A DNA stretch of 11,002 nt. Source: an uncultured Clostridia bacterium. GTDB lineage: Bacteria; Bacillota; Clostridia; Oscillospirales; Acutalibacteraceae. Below are positions 1 to 7,321 of this stretch, piece after piece. Location: assembly GCA_946628455.1 (NCBI GenBank), contig CAMOWP010000051.1, positions 1 through 11,002 on the forward strand, given 5' to 3'. The position numbers and the translations under genes are program-made. The notes beneath the pieces are model-generated. The model was not told where the DNA came from, did no database searches, and saw only the letters and a program-made list of their open reading frames with translations. The first letter of the stretch is position 1, and each line of letters starts with the position of its first letter.

Positions 1-650
1 AAAGATACAAGGAGGCGTTTGAAAGAGCCTCTGACGAAAGAAAAGAAAAAATCCTTGAAATCGGTATAGAGGAGTTTTCTGCCAAAGGCTATGAAAACGC
101 AAATATAAATGTTATTGCCAAAAAGGCGGGCATAAGCATCGGGCTTATGTATAAATATTTCTCCACCAAGGAGGATTTATTTTTAACCTGCATTCACCGC
201 GGCTGTAAAATCCTTGACGATTCGCTCGAGGAAATTATGATGAGCGATGATAAAATACTTAAAAAGGCTGAAAGGGTAATCCGTACAACGTGTTACCATT
301 CAAAGAAAAACTCAAATTATATCAGGCTTTATAACGAGATTACAAGCGAAAAAAATCCGAAGCTGGCAAAGCTTCTCGCCGAGGAAATCGAGTTTCCTAC
401 AAGCAGAAAATATATAACCTCTATCGCGCAGGCGTTTGCTAAAAACGACGTCAGGCAGGACCTTGACCCCAGGCTGTTTGCATTTTTCCTTGATAATCTG
501 CTTATGGCGCTTCAGTTTTCCTACACCTGCGATTATTACCGCGACAGATTTGAAATCTACACGGGGATAAACGTTGATGAAATGGACGATGAGCAGGTTG
601 TAACCCAGCTTCTGAAGTTCGTTGAAAGCGCATTTACATTTGAAAAATAA
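1..650 (+). CDS. TetR/AcrR-family transcriptional regulator, 5' partial
   Basis: This is a DNA-binding one-component regulator whose start lies just left of the window. The frame is open from the first complete codon at position 3. It reads through a textbook TetR N-terminal domain: helix ERKEKILEIGIEEFSAKGYE, then a helix-turn-helix (about 93-170) containing IAKKAGISIGLMYKYFSTKE. The ATG at 147 lies inside the recognition helix and cannot be the real start; only a few N-terminal residues are probably missing. The remainder (about 190-650) is an all-helical ligand-binding/dimerisation domain with no recognisable ligand signature. The stop is 18 bases before the sugar kinase, which suggests one transcript and local regulation, possibly autoregulation in response to a metabolite. 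That role is inference; the effector and operator are not visible. The family assignment is firm. Confidence 0.92.
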   Translation, partial: RYKEAFERASDERKEKILEIGIEEFSAKGYENANINVIAKKAGISIGLMYKYFSTKEDLFLTCIHRGCKILDDSLEEIMMSDDKILKKAERVIRTTCYHSKKNSNYIRLYNEITSEKNPKLAKLLAEEIEFPTSRKYITSIAQAFAKNDVRQDLDPRLFAFFLDNLLMALQFSYTCDYYRDRFEIYTGINVDEMDDEQVVTQLLKFVESAFTFEK

Positions 651-668
651 TTTGGAGAGGATAAATTT

Positions 669-2285
669 ATGAGCAAGTATGTAATCACTTATGACATCGG
701 AACGACAGGAATCAAAACCTGCCTTATCGAAATCGATGAGACAATGAAAATCCTTGCCTCGGCAACGGAGGGCTACAGGCTTTACGTTAACGAGGAGACG
801 GGAGTTGACGGAGGCTCAGAGCAGGACGCCGACGAATGGTGGAACGCAATGTGCATAACAACCAAGGTTGTTTTCAAAAAGTGCCCTGAGGTTAAGAAAG
901 AGCAGATTGAAGGCATCTCTTTCTGCTCGGCTATGCAGGGTCTCGTTCTTGTTGACAGGGATGGCAACTGCATCCGCCGTCCTATGACCTATATGGATCA
1001 GAGAGCAAGAGAAGAGCTCAAAAAGGGCATTGCTTACGGTGTTCAGGTTGCAGGCGCAGAGGTTAAAAAGCTTCTCAAATATTTAAGATACACGGGCGCG
1101 GTGTCCTCGTCTGTTAAGGACCCGATTTGGAAATATAAGTGGGTTGAGGCTCACGAGCCCGAGAATTTCAAGAAGATTTACAAATGGCTTGATATAAAGG
1201 AATATCTCATCTGCCGCTGCAGCGGTGAATTTGTTATGACTAACGATTCAGCCTTCGGAACTCTTCTTTATGACACGCGTAAGGGCCACGAGGGCTGGTG
1301 CAAGCCTATCTGCGATATGGTTGGAGTTAATATTGAGCATATGCCTGAAATCAAGGCTTCAACCGAAAAGGTAGGAGAGGTTACCGAAAAGGCAGCCGAG
1401 GAGCTTGGCCTTGCCGCAGGTACAGCAGTTTACGGCGGCGGCGGAGATGCTTCGCTTATCGGCGTAGGCACGGGCGCAGTTGAGGTAGGCGATACGCACA
1501 TTTATTCAGGCACGTCGGGCTGGGTAGGAACAGTTGTTGACAAGCAGCTTGTTGACGCAGGTGCAATGATGGCATCAATAGTTGGCGCTGACCCTGAGGC
1601 TTATAACTATTTCGGCGAGCTTGAAACCTCAAATAAGTGCGTAGGCTGGGTTAAGGACCACCTTGCTCTTGACGAAATCGGTCTTTATCTTAAGTCTCAT
1701 CCGACGGAAAACGTTCACTCCTACGAATCCTTCGAATTCAATCTTTACGATTATCTTGAGGAGGTTATCTCAAGAGCGGAGCCGGGCTCAGGCGGCGTTG
1801 TTTTCACCCCGTGGCTTCACGGTAACCGCTGCCCGTTTGAGGACCCGAACGCAGCGGGTATGTTCTTCAACATCAAGCTTGAAACGGGTAAAACGGAGCT
1901 TATCCGCGCCGTAGTTGAGGGAATCTGCTTCCATCTTAAATGGATGCTTGAAAGGCAGAGCAAGAAAATTGAAATCAAGGATACAGTCCGCTTCTGCGGA
2001 GGCGGCGCTCTCGGCGAGGCTACCTGCCAGATTCTTGCGGATATCCTCCAGCGAAACATTGAGGTTGTAGACTCTCCCCAGAACATAGGTGCAGTTGGCG
2101 CTGCAGCTTGTATAGTTGTAGGTATGGGCATCATCCCTTCAATGAAGGACGTTAAAAAGCTCATCCCCGCAAAGATTACATATAAACCGAATCCTGCAAA
2201 CAAAGCAGTTTATGAGAGAAATTTCAAGGTGTTCCAAAATCTCTATAAATGCAACAAGAAGAATTTCGAAATACTTAACGGATAA
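669..2285 (+). CDS. FGGY-family carbohydrate kinase (xylulokinase-like)
   Basis: This is a cytoplasmic ATP-dependent kinase of the FGGY family, which phosphorylates sugars, polyols or related compounds. The N-terminal phosphate motif YDIGTTGIK has Asp9 and Lys16. A GGGGDAS segment places the likely catalytic base at Asp260, and GTSGW (281-285) follows. The PWLHGNRCPFEDPNAAGMF segment corresponds to the PxLxGxRxPxxD-type motif of xylulokinases. The adenosine motif GGGAL (444-448) leads into QILADILQ. The substrate-side motif reads SAMQG (87-91), where xylulokinases usually have a QMHG-like sequence, so the substrate is uncertain. At 538 residues it is somewhat longer than the usual 490-510. 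A TTGGAGAGG ribosome site precedes the ATG. No sugar isomerase or transporter is adjacent; neighbours are the TetR regulator and a secreted beta-helix protein. The family is certain, the substrate is not. Confidence 0.93.
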   Translation: MSKYVITYDIGTTGIKTCLIEIDETMKILASATEGYRLYVNEETGVDGGSEQDADEWWNAMCITTKVVFKKCPEVKKEQIEGISFCSAMQGLVLVDRDGNCIRRPMTYMDQRAREELKKGIAYGVQVAGAEVKKLLKYLRYTGAVSSSVKDPIWKYKWVEAHEPENFKKIYKWLDIKEYLICRCSGEFVMTNDSAFGTLLYDTRKGHEGWCKPICDMVGVNIEHMPEIKASTEKVGEVTEKAAEELGLAAGTAVYGGGGDASLIGVGTGAVEVGDTHIYSGTSGWVGTVVDKQLVDAGAMMASIVGADPEAYNYFGELETSNKCVGWVKDHLALDEIGLYLKSHPTENVHSYESFEFNLYDYLEEVISRAEPGSGGVVFTPWLHGNRCPFEDPNAAGMFFNIKLETGKTELIRAVVEGICFHLKWMLERQSKKIEIKDTVRFCGGGALGEATCQILADILQRNIEVVDSPQNIGAVGAAACIVVGMGIIPSMKDVKKLIPAKITYKPNPANKAVYERNFKVFQNLYKCNKKNFEILNG

Positions 2286-2297
2286 AGCGGTGATAAT

Positions 2298-5075
2298 ATG
2301 AAAAAACTTATTGCATTACTTTTATCATTCATACTGCTCATTACGGCAGTTCCCGCCTTTGCCGAGGGCGACGGCGGCGAAACACCCGAGCCTGCTCCTG
2401 CGCCAACCGCAACGGTTGCCGAGGTTGAGGATTCGGGATATGACTTTGCATATTCCTTTACTGCCGACGAGTCTGCCGAGGACGCGGCTCTGAGCGATTA
2501 TAAGGATTATTTTGCCGATTTCACAGTAAGCTTTGACGGCGGCCTTTCAGCAGGCGCGGTAAAGCTCGCAGTTTCATACGACGGTTATAACGAAGGCGCA
2601 TGGGATGAATTTGAAATCTCAGACGTTCAGGCAGGCGAGGAAATCAGCCTTCTTTCAAGAGTTATGGAAACGGCTGAGCGCGAAGAAAAATTCACCTACG
2701 CAGAGACAGCTCAGAGCCTGAGCCCCTTCAGGGTTGCCGCAACGGGCGTTGACGCTTTCTTCACAACGGCAACCGTTAAATTCAACCTTTATAATCCTGA
2801 GGATGAAGACGCCGGGGCAATAACCTGTGCTGAAACTGAATTTACCTTCCCAGGGGATTCAACAGCGCCGTCGGCAACGGTTAACACTGTCAGCGATTCT
2901 GCGCTTGTAACGGCTTATTCCTTCACCCCTGAGCAGACTGCAGAGCAGGCTTCAAAGAGTATATATAAGGATTACAGGGCTGATTTTGAAATAACATTTG
3001 ACAGGGATATTGCGCCGGGTGAAATTAAACTCGCGTATGCATATCCCGATAACAACGGCGGAAAATTCGTAATCTTTGATTCTCCCGAAATCAATGCAGG
3101 GGAGAAATACAGCATTCTCGATAAGCTTATTGCCGACAGAGCGATGCCTGGCGAGTTCACGTACAGCAGCTTTGTTGACGTTATCAAATCGCTCAGCATA
3201 GGCGCATCAAAAATTGACGTTCCGTACGACGTTAATATGAGCATCGAGTTCAATGTTTATGATAAAGGAGCTACAGCGCCGATAACTGTTGCACGTCAGT
3301 CTTATACCTTTGTTGACGACGGAATAACCGAGATTACTCTTGATGTAAAGAACGGCGAAGATATTGCCGATACTTTTACAAGAACCGCAAGAGTTGCAAA
3401 GGATAACCCGGATAAGAGAATCTATAAGATTACTATTCCGAAGGGAAGCTACACAGCAAGCTCGCAGCTTAAGCTTTGGTCAAACACATATATTTATATG
3501 AACGGAGTAACAATTAAGCATACAACGTCGGACAGCGTTATGCTCCGCTTCGGAAATAAGAGCGACCTTGATTCCTCTCCCGTTACAGGCTATAACGGCT
3601 TCCAGAATATCCATATTATAGGCGGCACCTTCGACGGCGGCGGGCTTGACCAGGCGATTATTAAAATCGGCCATTCAAAGAATATCTCGTTCGAAAATAT
3701 TACATTTAAAAATGTTAAGAATTCTCATTTCCTTGAAGCGGGCGCCTGCTCTGACTTAACGGTTGAAAAGTGCTCCTTCTCGGGCTTCTCAGGCAGCTGG
3801 GGCTCAACCCAGAACTACGAAGCAGTTCAGTTTGACGTAACTGACCCGAAGGGCGAGCATTTTGACGGCTACGAAAAGAATGACGACGAAACCGCCTGCA
3901 ACAATATCACGGTTAAAGGCTGCACCTTCAAAAACCTCCAGAAGGGAATGGGCGTTCACACCGGCGTTGCAAACCTTTACTGCAACAATATGATATTTGA
4001 AAACAATACCTTTGAGAATATTACAGGCTACGCAATTATCGGAACAAACTTTACAAATTCCAGAATAAACGGCAACACAATAAAGAATTGCGGAAGCGGT
4101 ATCATTTTCAATACAATGGTAACGGGCTATAAGAATTTCTATACTTCAAAGAAGCACAGCAACGCCCACAGCACCTACGTTAAAATGAACGTTCAGATTA
4201 ACAATAACAACATAACCGTTACAAACGGCTATCAGGTTGTATATAACAACGTTCCTTACGGAATCAGGCTCAACGGCGAAAACGTTACAAAGGCTCAGGG
4301 CAACACCCCTAAGGGCGATTTCAGATGCGCGGGCGTTACCGTTTCGGGCAACACCGTAAATCTTAACACAACGGGCTACGGAATCTGGCTTGTGGGCACT
4401 GCCGAAAACGCTGTTAAGAATAATATTATTAACTGCAATCTTGCAAAGAAGGGCAAGGGCGGAAACGGCGACGGTATCCGCCTGCAGGAAAGCTCTAAGA
4501 ACGCAGTTGCTTCTAATACAATTACAAACAACACAACAAGCGGCTATGACAAGGAGCTCAGCGGAATTACCGTAAGCGAAAATTCAGTTTCAAACACCTT
4601 CACCTCAAATAAAATTAACAAGGCTAAGAAGGACGGCTTCCACATTGACTCCTCAAAGTCAAATAAGTTTATAAGCAATACTGTAACTGCAGCAGGCCGC
4701 GACGGCTTCCACTCGGATAATTCTGCTTCCTTAACCTTTACCTCAAACGTAATCAAAAAGGCAAAGAGAAACGGCATTTCCGTTCAGAAGGGCAAGAGCA
4801 GTAAGTATGAAAAGAATACTATTACCTCCTGCAAGCAAAACGGTATTCACCTTGAAAAGAGCGATTCAAACACCTGCAACAAAAATAAAATTACCTCAGC
4901 AGGCAAAAACGGCATAGCTCTTTATAACTGCAAAAAAACAACCCTTACCTCAAACACAATCACCTCAAGCAAGCAGTACGGAATGTACTCCTCGCTTGCA
5001 AAGAAAAAGGCGATTAAAAAGGATAAGGGTAACAAAATCAAGAAGAGCAAAAAGCGTGCAAGAAGCTGGAAATAA
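2298..5075 (+). CDS. Secreted right-handed parallel beta-helix protein with duplicated N-terminal domain
   Basis: This is an exported 925-residue protein. Residues 1-22 form a signal peptide: Lys-Lys, a hydrophobic core and a PAFA cleavage site. A short Pro/Ala/Glu linker follows. Two related domains of about 150 residues come next (about 41-188 and 192-338), each with AYSFT, YKDY.ADF.(V/I).F and a closing F(N/D).Y/TF pattern. From about 345 the chain becomes a right-handed beta-helix rich in Asn, Thr, Ser and Gly (IHIIGGTFDGGG, ITVKGCTF, NTFENITGYAI). The last six rungs repeat every 23 residues, with marker residues at 779, 802, 825, 848, 871 and 894. The C-terminus is strongly Lys-rich (ends KKRARSWK), while the N-terminal half is acidic. 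There is no LPXTG sorting signal, C-terminal transmembrane segment or recognisable dockerin. Such folds occur in polysaccharide lyases, epimerases and adhesins; I see no catalytic signature. It starts 12 bases after the kinase behind a GGTGAT ribosome site. Confidence 0.88.
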   Translation: MKKLIALLLSFILLITAVPAFAEGDGGETPEPAPAPTATVAEVEDSGYDFAYSFTADESAEDAALSDYKDYFADFTVSFDGGLSAGAVKLAVSYDGYNEGAWDEFEISDVQAGEEISLLSRVMETAEREEKFTYAETAQSLSPFRVAATGVDAFFTTATVKFNLYNPEDEDAGAITCAETEFTFPGDSTAPSATVNTVSDSALVTAYSFTPEQTAEQASKSIYKDYRADFEITFDRDIAPGEIKLAYAYPDNNGGKFVIFDSPEINAGEKYSILDKLIADRAMPGEFTYSSFVDVIKSLSIGASKIDVPYDVNMSIEFNVYDKGATAPITVARQSYTFVDDGITEITLDVKNGEDIADTFTRTARVAKDNPDKRIYKITIPKGSYTASSQLKLWSNTYIYMNGVTIKHTTSDSVMLRFGNKSDLDSSPVTGYNGFQNIHIIGGTFDGGGLDQAIIKIGHSKNISFENITFKNVKNSHFLEAGACSDLTVEKCSFSGFSGSWGSTQNYEAVQFDVTDPKGEHFDGYEKNDDETACNNITVKGCTFKNLQKGMGVHTGVANLYCNNMIFENNTFENITGYAIIGTNFTNSRINGNTIKNCGSGIIFNTMVTGYKNFYTSKKHSNAHSTYVKMNVQINNNNITVTNGYQVVYNNVPYGIRLNGENVTKAQGNTPKGDFRCAGVTVSGNTVNLNTTGYGIWLVGTAENAVKNNIINCNLAKKGKGGNGDGIRLQESSKNAVASNTITNNTTSGYDKELSGITVSENSVSNTFTSNKINKAKKDGFHIDSSKSNKFISNTVTAAGRDGFHSDNSASLTFTSNVIKKAKRNGISVQKGKSSKYEKNTITSCKQNGIHLEKSDSNTCNKNKITSAGKNGIALYNCKKTTLTSNTITSSKQYGMYSSLAKKKAIKKDKGNKIKKSKKRARSWK
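4560..5000 (+). repeat. Tandem 23-residue (69-base) beta-helix rungs
   Basis: The end of the secreted protein gene is built from degenerate 69-base units. The rung marker pairs DG (779), DG (802), NG (825), NG (848), NG (871) and YG (894) are spaced by exactly 23 codons. Each is preceded by a polar S/T-N-x-I/V-T/K pattern and followed by short hydrophobic strand residues (FH, IS, IH, IA, MY). Spacing is exact but the residues diverge, so this is structural repetition of a beta-helix coil and not a recent DNA duplication. Confidence 0.75.
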
Positions 5076-5095
5076 AGGAAAAGCGCACCCCGATA

Positions 5096-5249
5096 TTTTG
5101 TAGGGGAGGGTCTCAGCGCCCTCCCGCAAAAGACGGACGGGCAATGCTCGCCCCTACGGTAATATAATGTAGGGGACAGCGTCCCCGACGTCCCGCAAAA
5201 TTGCAGGGTACGGCGTCACCGACGTCACGCATGTGAATACCCTACAAAA
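5096..5249. repeat. Mosaic of GTAGGGG-headed palindromic intergenic repeats
   Basis: This non-coding stretch contains at least four related GC-rich units. Unit 1 is at 5100-5127 and contains GGGAGGG...CCCTCCC. Unit 2 is inverted, at 5135-5157; read on the - strand it begins GTAGGGGCGAGC. Unit 3 is at 5169-5196 and unit 4 at 5203-5230. Units 3 and 4 agree at 23 of 28 positions by eye. The block is bounded by a perfect 10-base inverted repeat, TTTTGTAGGG at 5096-5105 and CCCTACAAAA at 5240-5249. No gene is seen in it. It resembles dispersed short palindromic elements of clostridial genomes, analogous to REP/BIME elements. That comparison is from memory. Confidence 0.7.
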
Positions 5250-5259
5250 ACATAATTAA

Positions 5260-5290
5260 AAGCGGCAAGAACATCGCGTTCCTGCCGCTT
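5260..5290. terminator. Bidirectional rho-independent terminator
   Basis: A 13-base stem (5260-5272 with 5278-5290) encloses the loop ATCGC. On the - strand it is fully paired if one G-U wobble is allowed, and it runs into TTTTAATTAT just downstream of the alcohol dehydrogenase stop. On the + strand there is one A-C mismatch and CGCTTTTTCC follows, so it can also end the beta-helix transcript. It sits between two convergent genes, as expected for a shared terminator. Confidence 0.85.
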
Positions 5291-5303
5291 CGCTTTTTCC
5301 TTA

Positions 5304-6434
5304 TTATTTCAATGAATTGTACATCTCATAAATATCTTTTTCAGTAAGCGTTATCGGGTTTCTCGTCATAAGCATTGACATACTCTTTTCTGTCAGCTCT
5401 CTTATCTGCTCATCTGTAGTGCAGCCGATTTCGCTTAGCGCCGTTCTCATTTTCATACGCTTTTTCATATTCATAATTTCGTCCGCCATTTCATAAGGGG
5501 AAGCAAAGCCGCAGTCCCTTGCAAACTGAGCGAGCCTTCCGCTTTCGTCAGCGTTATCTGCGTTGAATTTTATGAAATAGTCAAGAGTAAAGGCGCACGC
5601 CTCGCCGTGGGGCACGCCGTAAATATTTGTAAGCGGGAAGGAGCAGGCGTGCGAGCCCGTAGTCCTCGGGTGTGAAAAAGCAACGCCCGCAACGATTGAG
5701 GCCTCAGCCATTTTCTCCCTTGCCGTTAAATTATCAGGCTCGTTATAAGCCTTTTCAAGCCACTCAAAAACAAGCCTTGCGCTCATCAGCGAGCACGCAG
5801 AGCAAACGGGCTGATTAAGCGTTGACCAGAAGCTTTCAACCGCGTGCGAGAGAACGTCAAGCCCCGTTGAAGCAGTAACCTGAGGCGGCACAGTAAGCGT
5901 TAAAACGGGGTCAATAACGGCAATTTTCGGATACATCGCGTTATCGTTCATCGGCTGCTTGAGGTTTTTCTTAAGGTCGGTCAGAACTGAAATATTTGTA
6001 ACCTCGCTTGCTGTGCCCGAGGTTGTTGCAATTGCAATCATCGGAATTGCCTCGTTTGCGCTCACAGCCCTTTCGCCGCAGTGGTAAGGCTCAATGTCCG
6101 AGTTACCCTTTGCAATGGCGCAGGCAGCCTTGCAGCAGTCCATTGGCGAGCCTCCGCCGAGCGCAACTGCAAAATCCGCGCCGCTCTCTCTCATAAGCTT
6201 AACGCAGGCGTTAACGTTGTCGGTAGTAGGGTTCGGGCGTATGTCGCTGAAAACCGCTTTGAGCGTGCCGCCGCTCAGGGCAATAAGCTCGTCAGCCGTT
6301 CCGTTTTTTTTCAGCGTTTCTGAGCAGACGAGAACGCCGTTCGTCCCGCCGATACTTTCAATATAGCTTTTAATTTCTTTTCTTTTATCGTTACCGAATT
6401 CGAGCCTTACGGGAAGGTTAAAGCTCCAGTTCAT
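5304..6434 (-). CDS. Iron-containing (type III) alcohol dehydrogenase
   Basis: This is a cytoplasmic NAD(P)-dependent, metal-containing alcohol dehydrogenase that interconverts an alcohol and an aldehyde or ketone. The 376-residue length is typical. The N-terminal dinucleotide-binding domain carries GGGSPMD (93-99) and TTSGTASEVT (137-146). The C-terminal helical domain carries the four metal ligands by family pattern: Asp193 and His197 in GLDVLSHAVE, His262 in GSHACSFP, and His276 in GVPHGEA. The second His often seen in HAMAH-type enzymes (the position of FucO His267) is Phe266 here. The SHACSFPLT...PHG.ACA pattern recalls a subgroup that includes phosphonoacetaldehyde-type reductases; this is a weak hint only. 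AAAGGAG (6443-6449) precedes the ATG. It is transcribed divergently from larBCE. The substrate is unknown. Confidence 0.93.
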   Translation of the reverse strand: MNWSFNLPVRLEFGNDKRKEIKSYIESIGGTNGVLVCSETLKKNGTADELIALSGGTLKAVFSDIRPNPTTDNVNACVKLMRESGADFAVALGGGSPMDCCKAACAIAKGNSDIEPYHCGERAVSANEAIPMIAIATTSGTASEVTNISVLTDLKKNLKQPMNDNAMYPKIAVIDPVLTLTVPPQVTASTGLDVLSHAVESFWSTLNQPVCSACSLMSARLVFEWLEKAYNEPDNLTAREKMAEASIVAGVAFSHPRTTGSHACSFPLTNIYGVPHGEACAFTLDYFIKFNADNADESGRLAQFARDCGFASPYEMADEIMNMKKRMKMRTALSEIGCTTDEQIRELTEKSMSMLMTRNPITLTEKDIYEMYNSLK

Positions 6435-6461
6435 AAAATCAACTCCTTTGTTTCTTTTAGT

Positions 6462-6490
6462 ATTTTAACATAATATTATTAATCCTGCAA
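6462..6490 (-). promoter_or_regulatory. Putative sigma-A promoter of the alcohol dehydrogenase gene
   Basis: Read on the - strand, TTGCAG (6485-6490) is followed by a 17-base spacer and TAAAAT (6462-6467). The spacing is ideal, the -35 box weak and the -10 good. The strong AAAGGAG ribosome site and start codon lie just downstream. Its -35 box is only a few bases from the -35 box of the opposing lar promoter, so the two could compete or be co-regulated. Confidence 0.6.
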
Positions 6491-6493
6491 GGC

Positions 6494-6522
6494 TTGACAT
6501 AAGGCGGCGTTAGATATATAAT
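6494..6522 (+). promoter_or_regulatory. Consensus sigma-A promoter of the larBCE operon
   Basis: TTGACA (6494-6499) and TATAAT (6517-6522) are separated by exactly 17 bases, a perfect match to the housekeeping promoter consensus. Transcription should start near 6529, giving a leader of about 40 bases before the larB ATG. No clear operator palindrome overlaps it, so expression may be largely constitutive unless a repressor binds the AT-rich leader. Confidence 0.85.
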
Positions 6523-6568
6523 TCAATTAAATTAAATTGCACACAATTATTTTTTTACGGAGCGCGAA

Positions 6569-7321
6569 ATGGATATTGAAACAAAAGCATTACTTGAAAA
6601 GGTTAAAAACGGAGAAATTTCTGTTGAGGAGGCGGCGCTTAAGCTTAAAACCGCGCCGTTTGAGGATATCGGCTTTGCTAAGGTTGACCTTCACCGAAAG
6701 CTCAGGCAGGGGATTGCCGAGGTTATTTACGGAGCAGGGAAAACCCCTGAGCAGATTATCGGAATCATCTCCTCAATGAAGGCGAATAACCAGAACAGAA
6801 TTTTAATCACAAGGCTGTCCGCCGGGGCTGCCGAAACGGTTAACGCGGCGCATGAGTTAACATACTATCCCGATGCGAAAATTGCAATAGTCGGCGGTAT
6901 GCCCGAGCCTTACGGAATAGGAAATATAGTCGTTGCAACGGGCGGCACAAGCGATATCCCCGTTGCCGAGGAGGCGGCGCTGACCGCAGAGGTGCTCGGC
7001 AACAAGGTCATCCGTCTTTTTGATGTAGGCGTTGCAGGGCTTCACAGGCTCCTTTCCCATAACGAGGATATTATGGGAGCAACAGTTATTATTGCCGTTG
7101 CAGGTATGGAGGGCGCGCTTGCAAGCGTTATCGGCGGGCTCGTTGACTGCCCCGTTATCGCAGTTCCCACCAGCGTCGGCTACGGCGCTTCCTTCGGCGG
7201 AATCTCCGCGCTTCTTTCAATGCTCAACTCCTGCGCGAGTGGCGTTTCGGTTGTCAACATTGATAACGGCTTCGGCGCAGGTTATCTTGCAAGTATGATA
7301 AATCATATTGAGGTGAAATGA
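6569..7321 (+). CDS. larB: LarB, NPN cofactor biosynthesis carboxylase/hydrolase
   Basis: LarB carries out the first step of nickel-pincer nucleotide synthesis. It carboxylates the pyridinium ring of nicotinic acid adenine dinucleotide and cleaves the phosphoanhydride, giving pyridinium-3,5-biscarboxylic acid mononucleotide and AMP. The 250-residue length fits the family. The N-terminal part has VDLHRKLRQGIAEVIYG (39-55). The C-terminal half is the PurE/AIR-carboxylase-like domain, with GGTSDIPVAEEA (125-136), DVGVAGLHRLL (152-162), VAGMEGALASVIGGL (177-191), PTSVGYGASFGG (200-211) and SCASGVSVVNIDNGFGAG (221-238). Cys222 lies where the Lactobacillus plantarum enzyme has the cysteine reported to form an adduct with the substrate. 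CGGAG precedes the ATG by 6 bases. The stop overlaps the larC start by 4 bases (ATGA). Confidence 0.96.
   Translation: MDIETKALLEKVKNGEISVEEAALKLKTAPFEDIGFAKVDLHRKLRQGIAEVIYGAGKTPEQIIGIISSMKANNQNRILITRLSAGAAETVNAAHELTYYPDAKIAIVGGMPEPYGIGNIVVATGGTSDIPVAEEAALTAEVLGNKVIRLFDVGVAGLHRLLSHNEDIMGATVIIAVAGMEGALASVIGGLVDCPVIAVPTSVGYGASFGGISALLSMLNSCASGVSVVNIDNGFGAGYLASMINHIEVK

Noticed and set aside
147..650. TetR regulator starting at the ATG at 147
   Set aside because: The frame is open to the left edge and encodes a normal TetR helix-turn-helix there; 147 falls inside the recognition helix.
1817..2203. 128-residue - strand frame inside the sugar kinase
   Set aside because: It overlaps conserved kinase motifs and has no ribosome site or recognisable content.
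5096..5249. CRISPR array
   Set aside because: The repeats are in both orientations, diverged and not separated by uniform spacers; no cas genes are present.
6094..6366. 90-residue + strand frame opposite the alcohol dehydrogenase
   Set aside because: It lies over the conserved cofactor-binding region of the real gene and has low-complexity shadow composition.
6523..6568. Riboswitch in the larB leader
   Set aside because: The leader is only about 40 bases and AT-rich, too short for a known aptamer.
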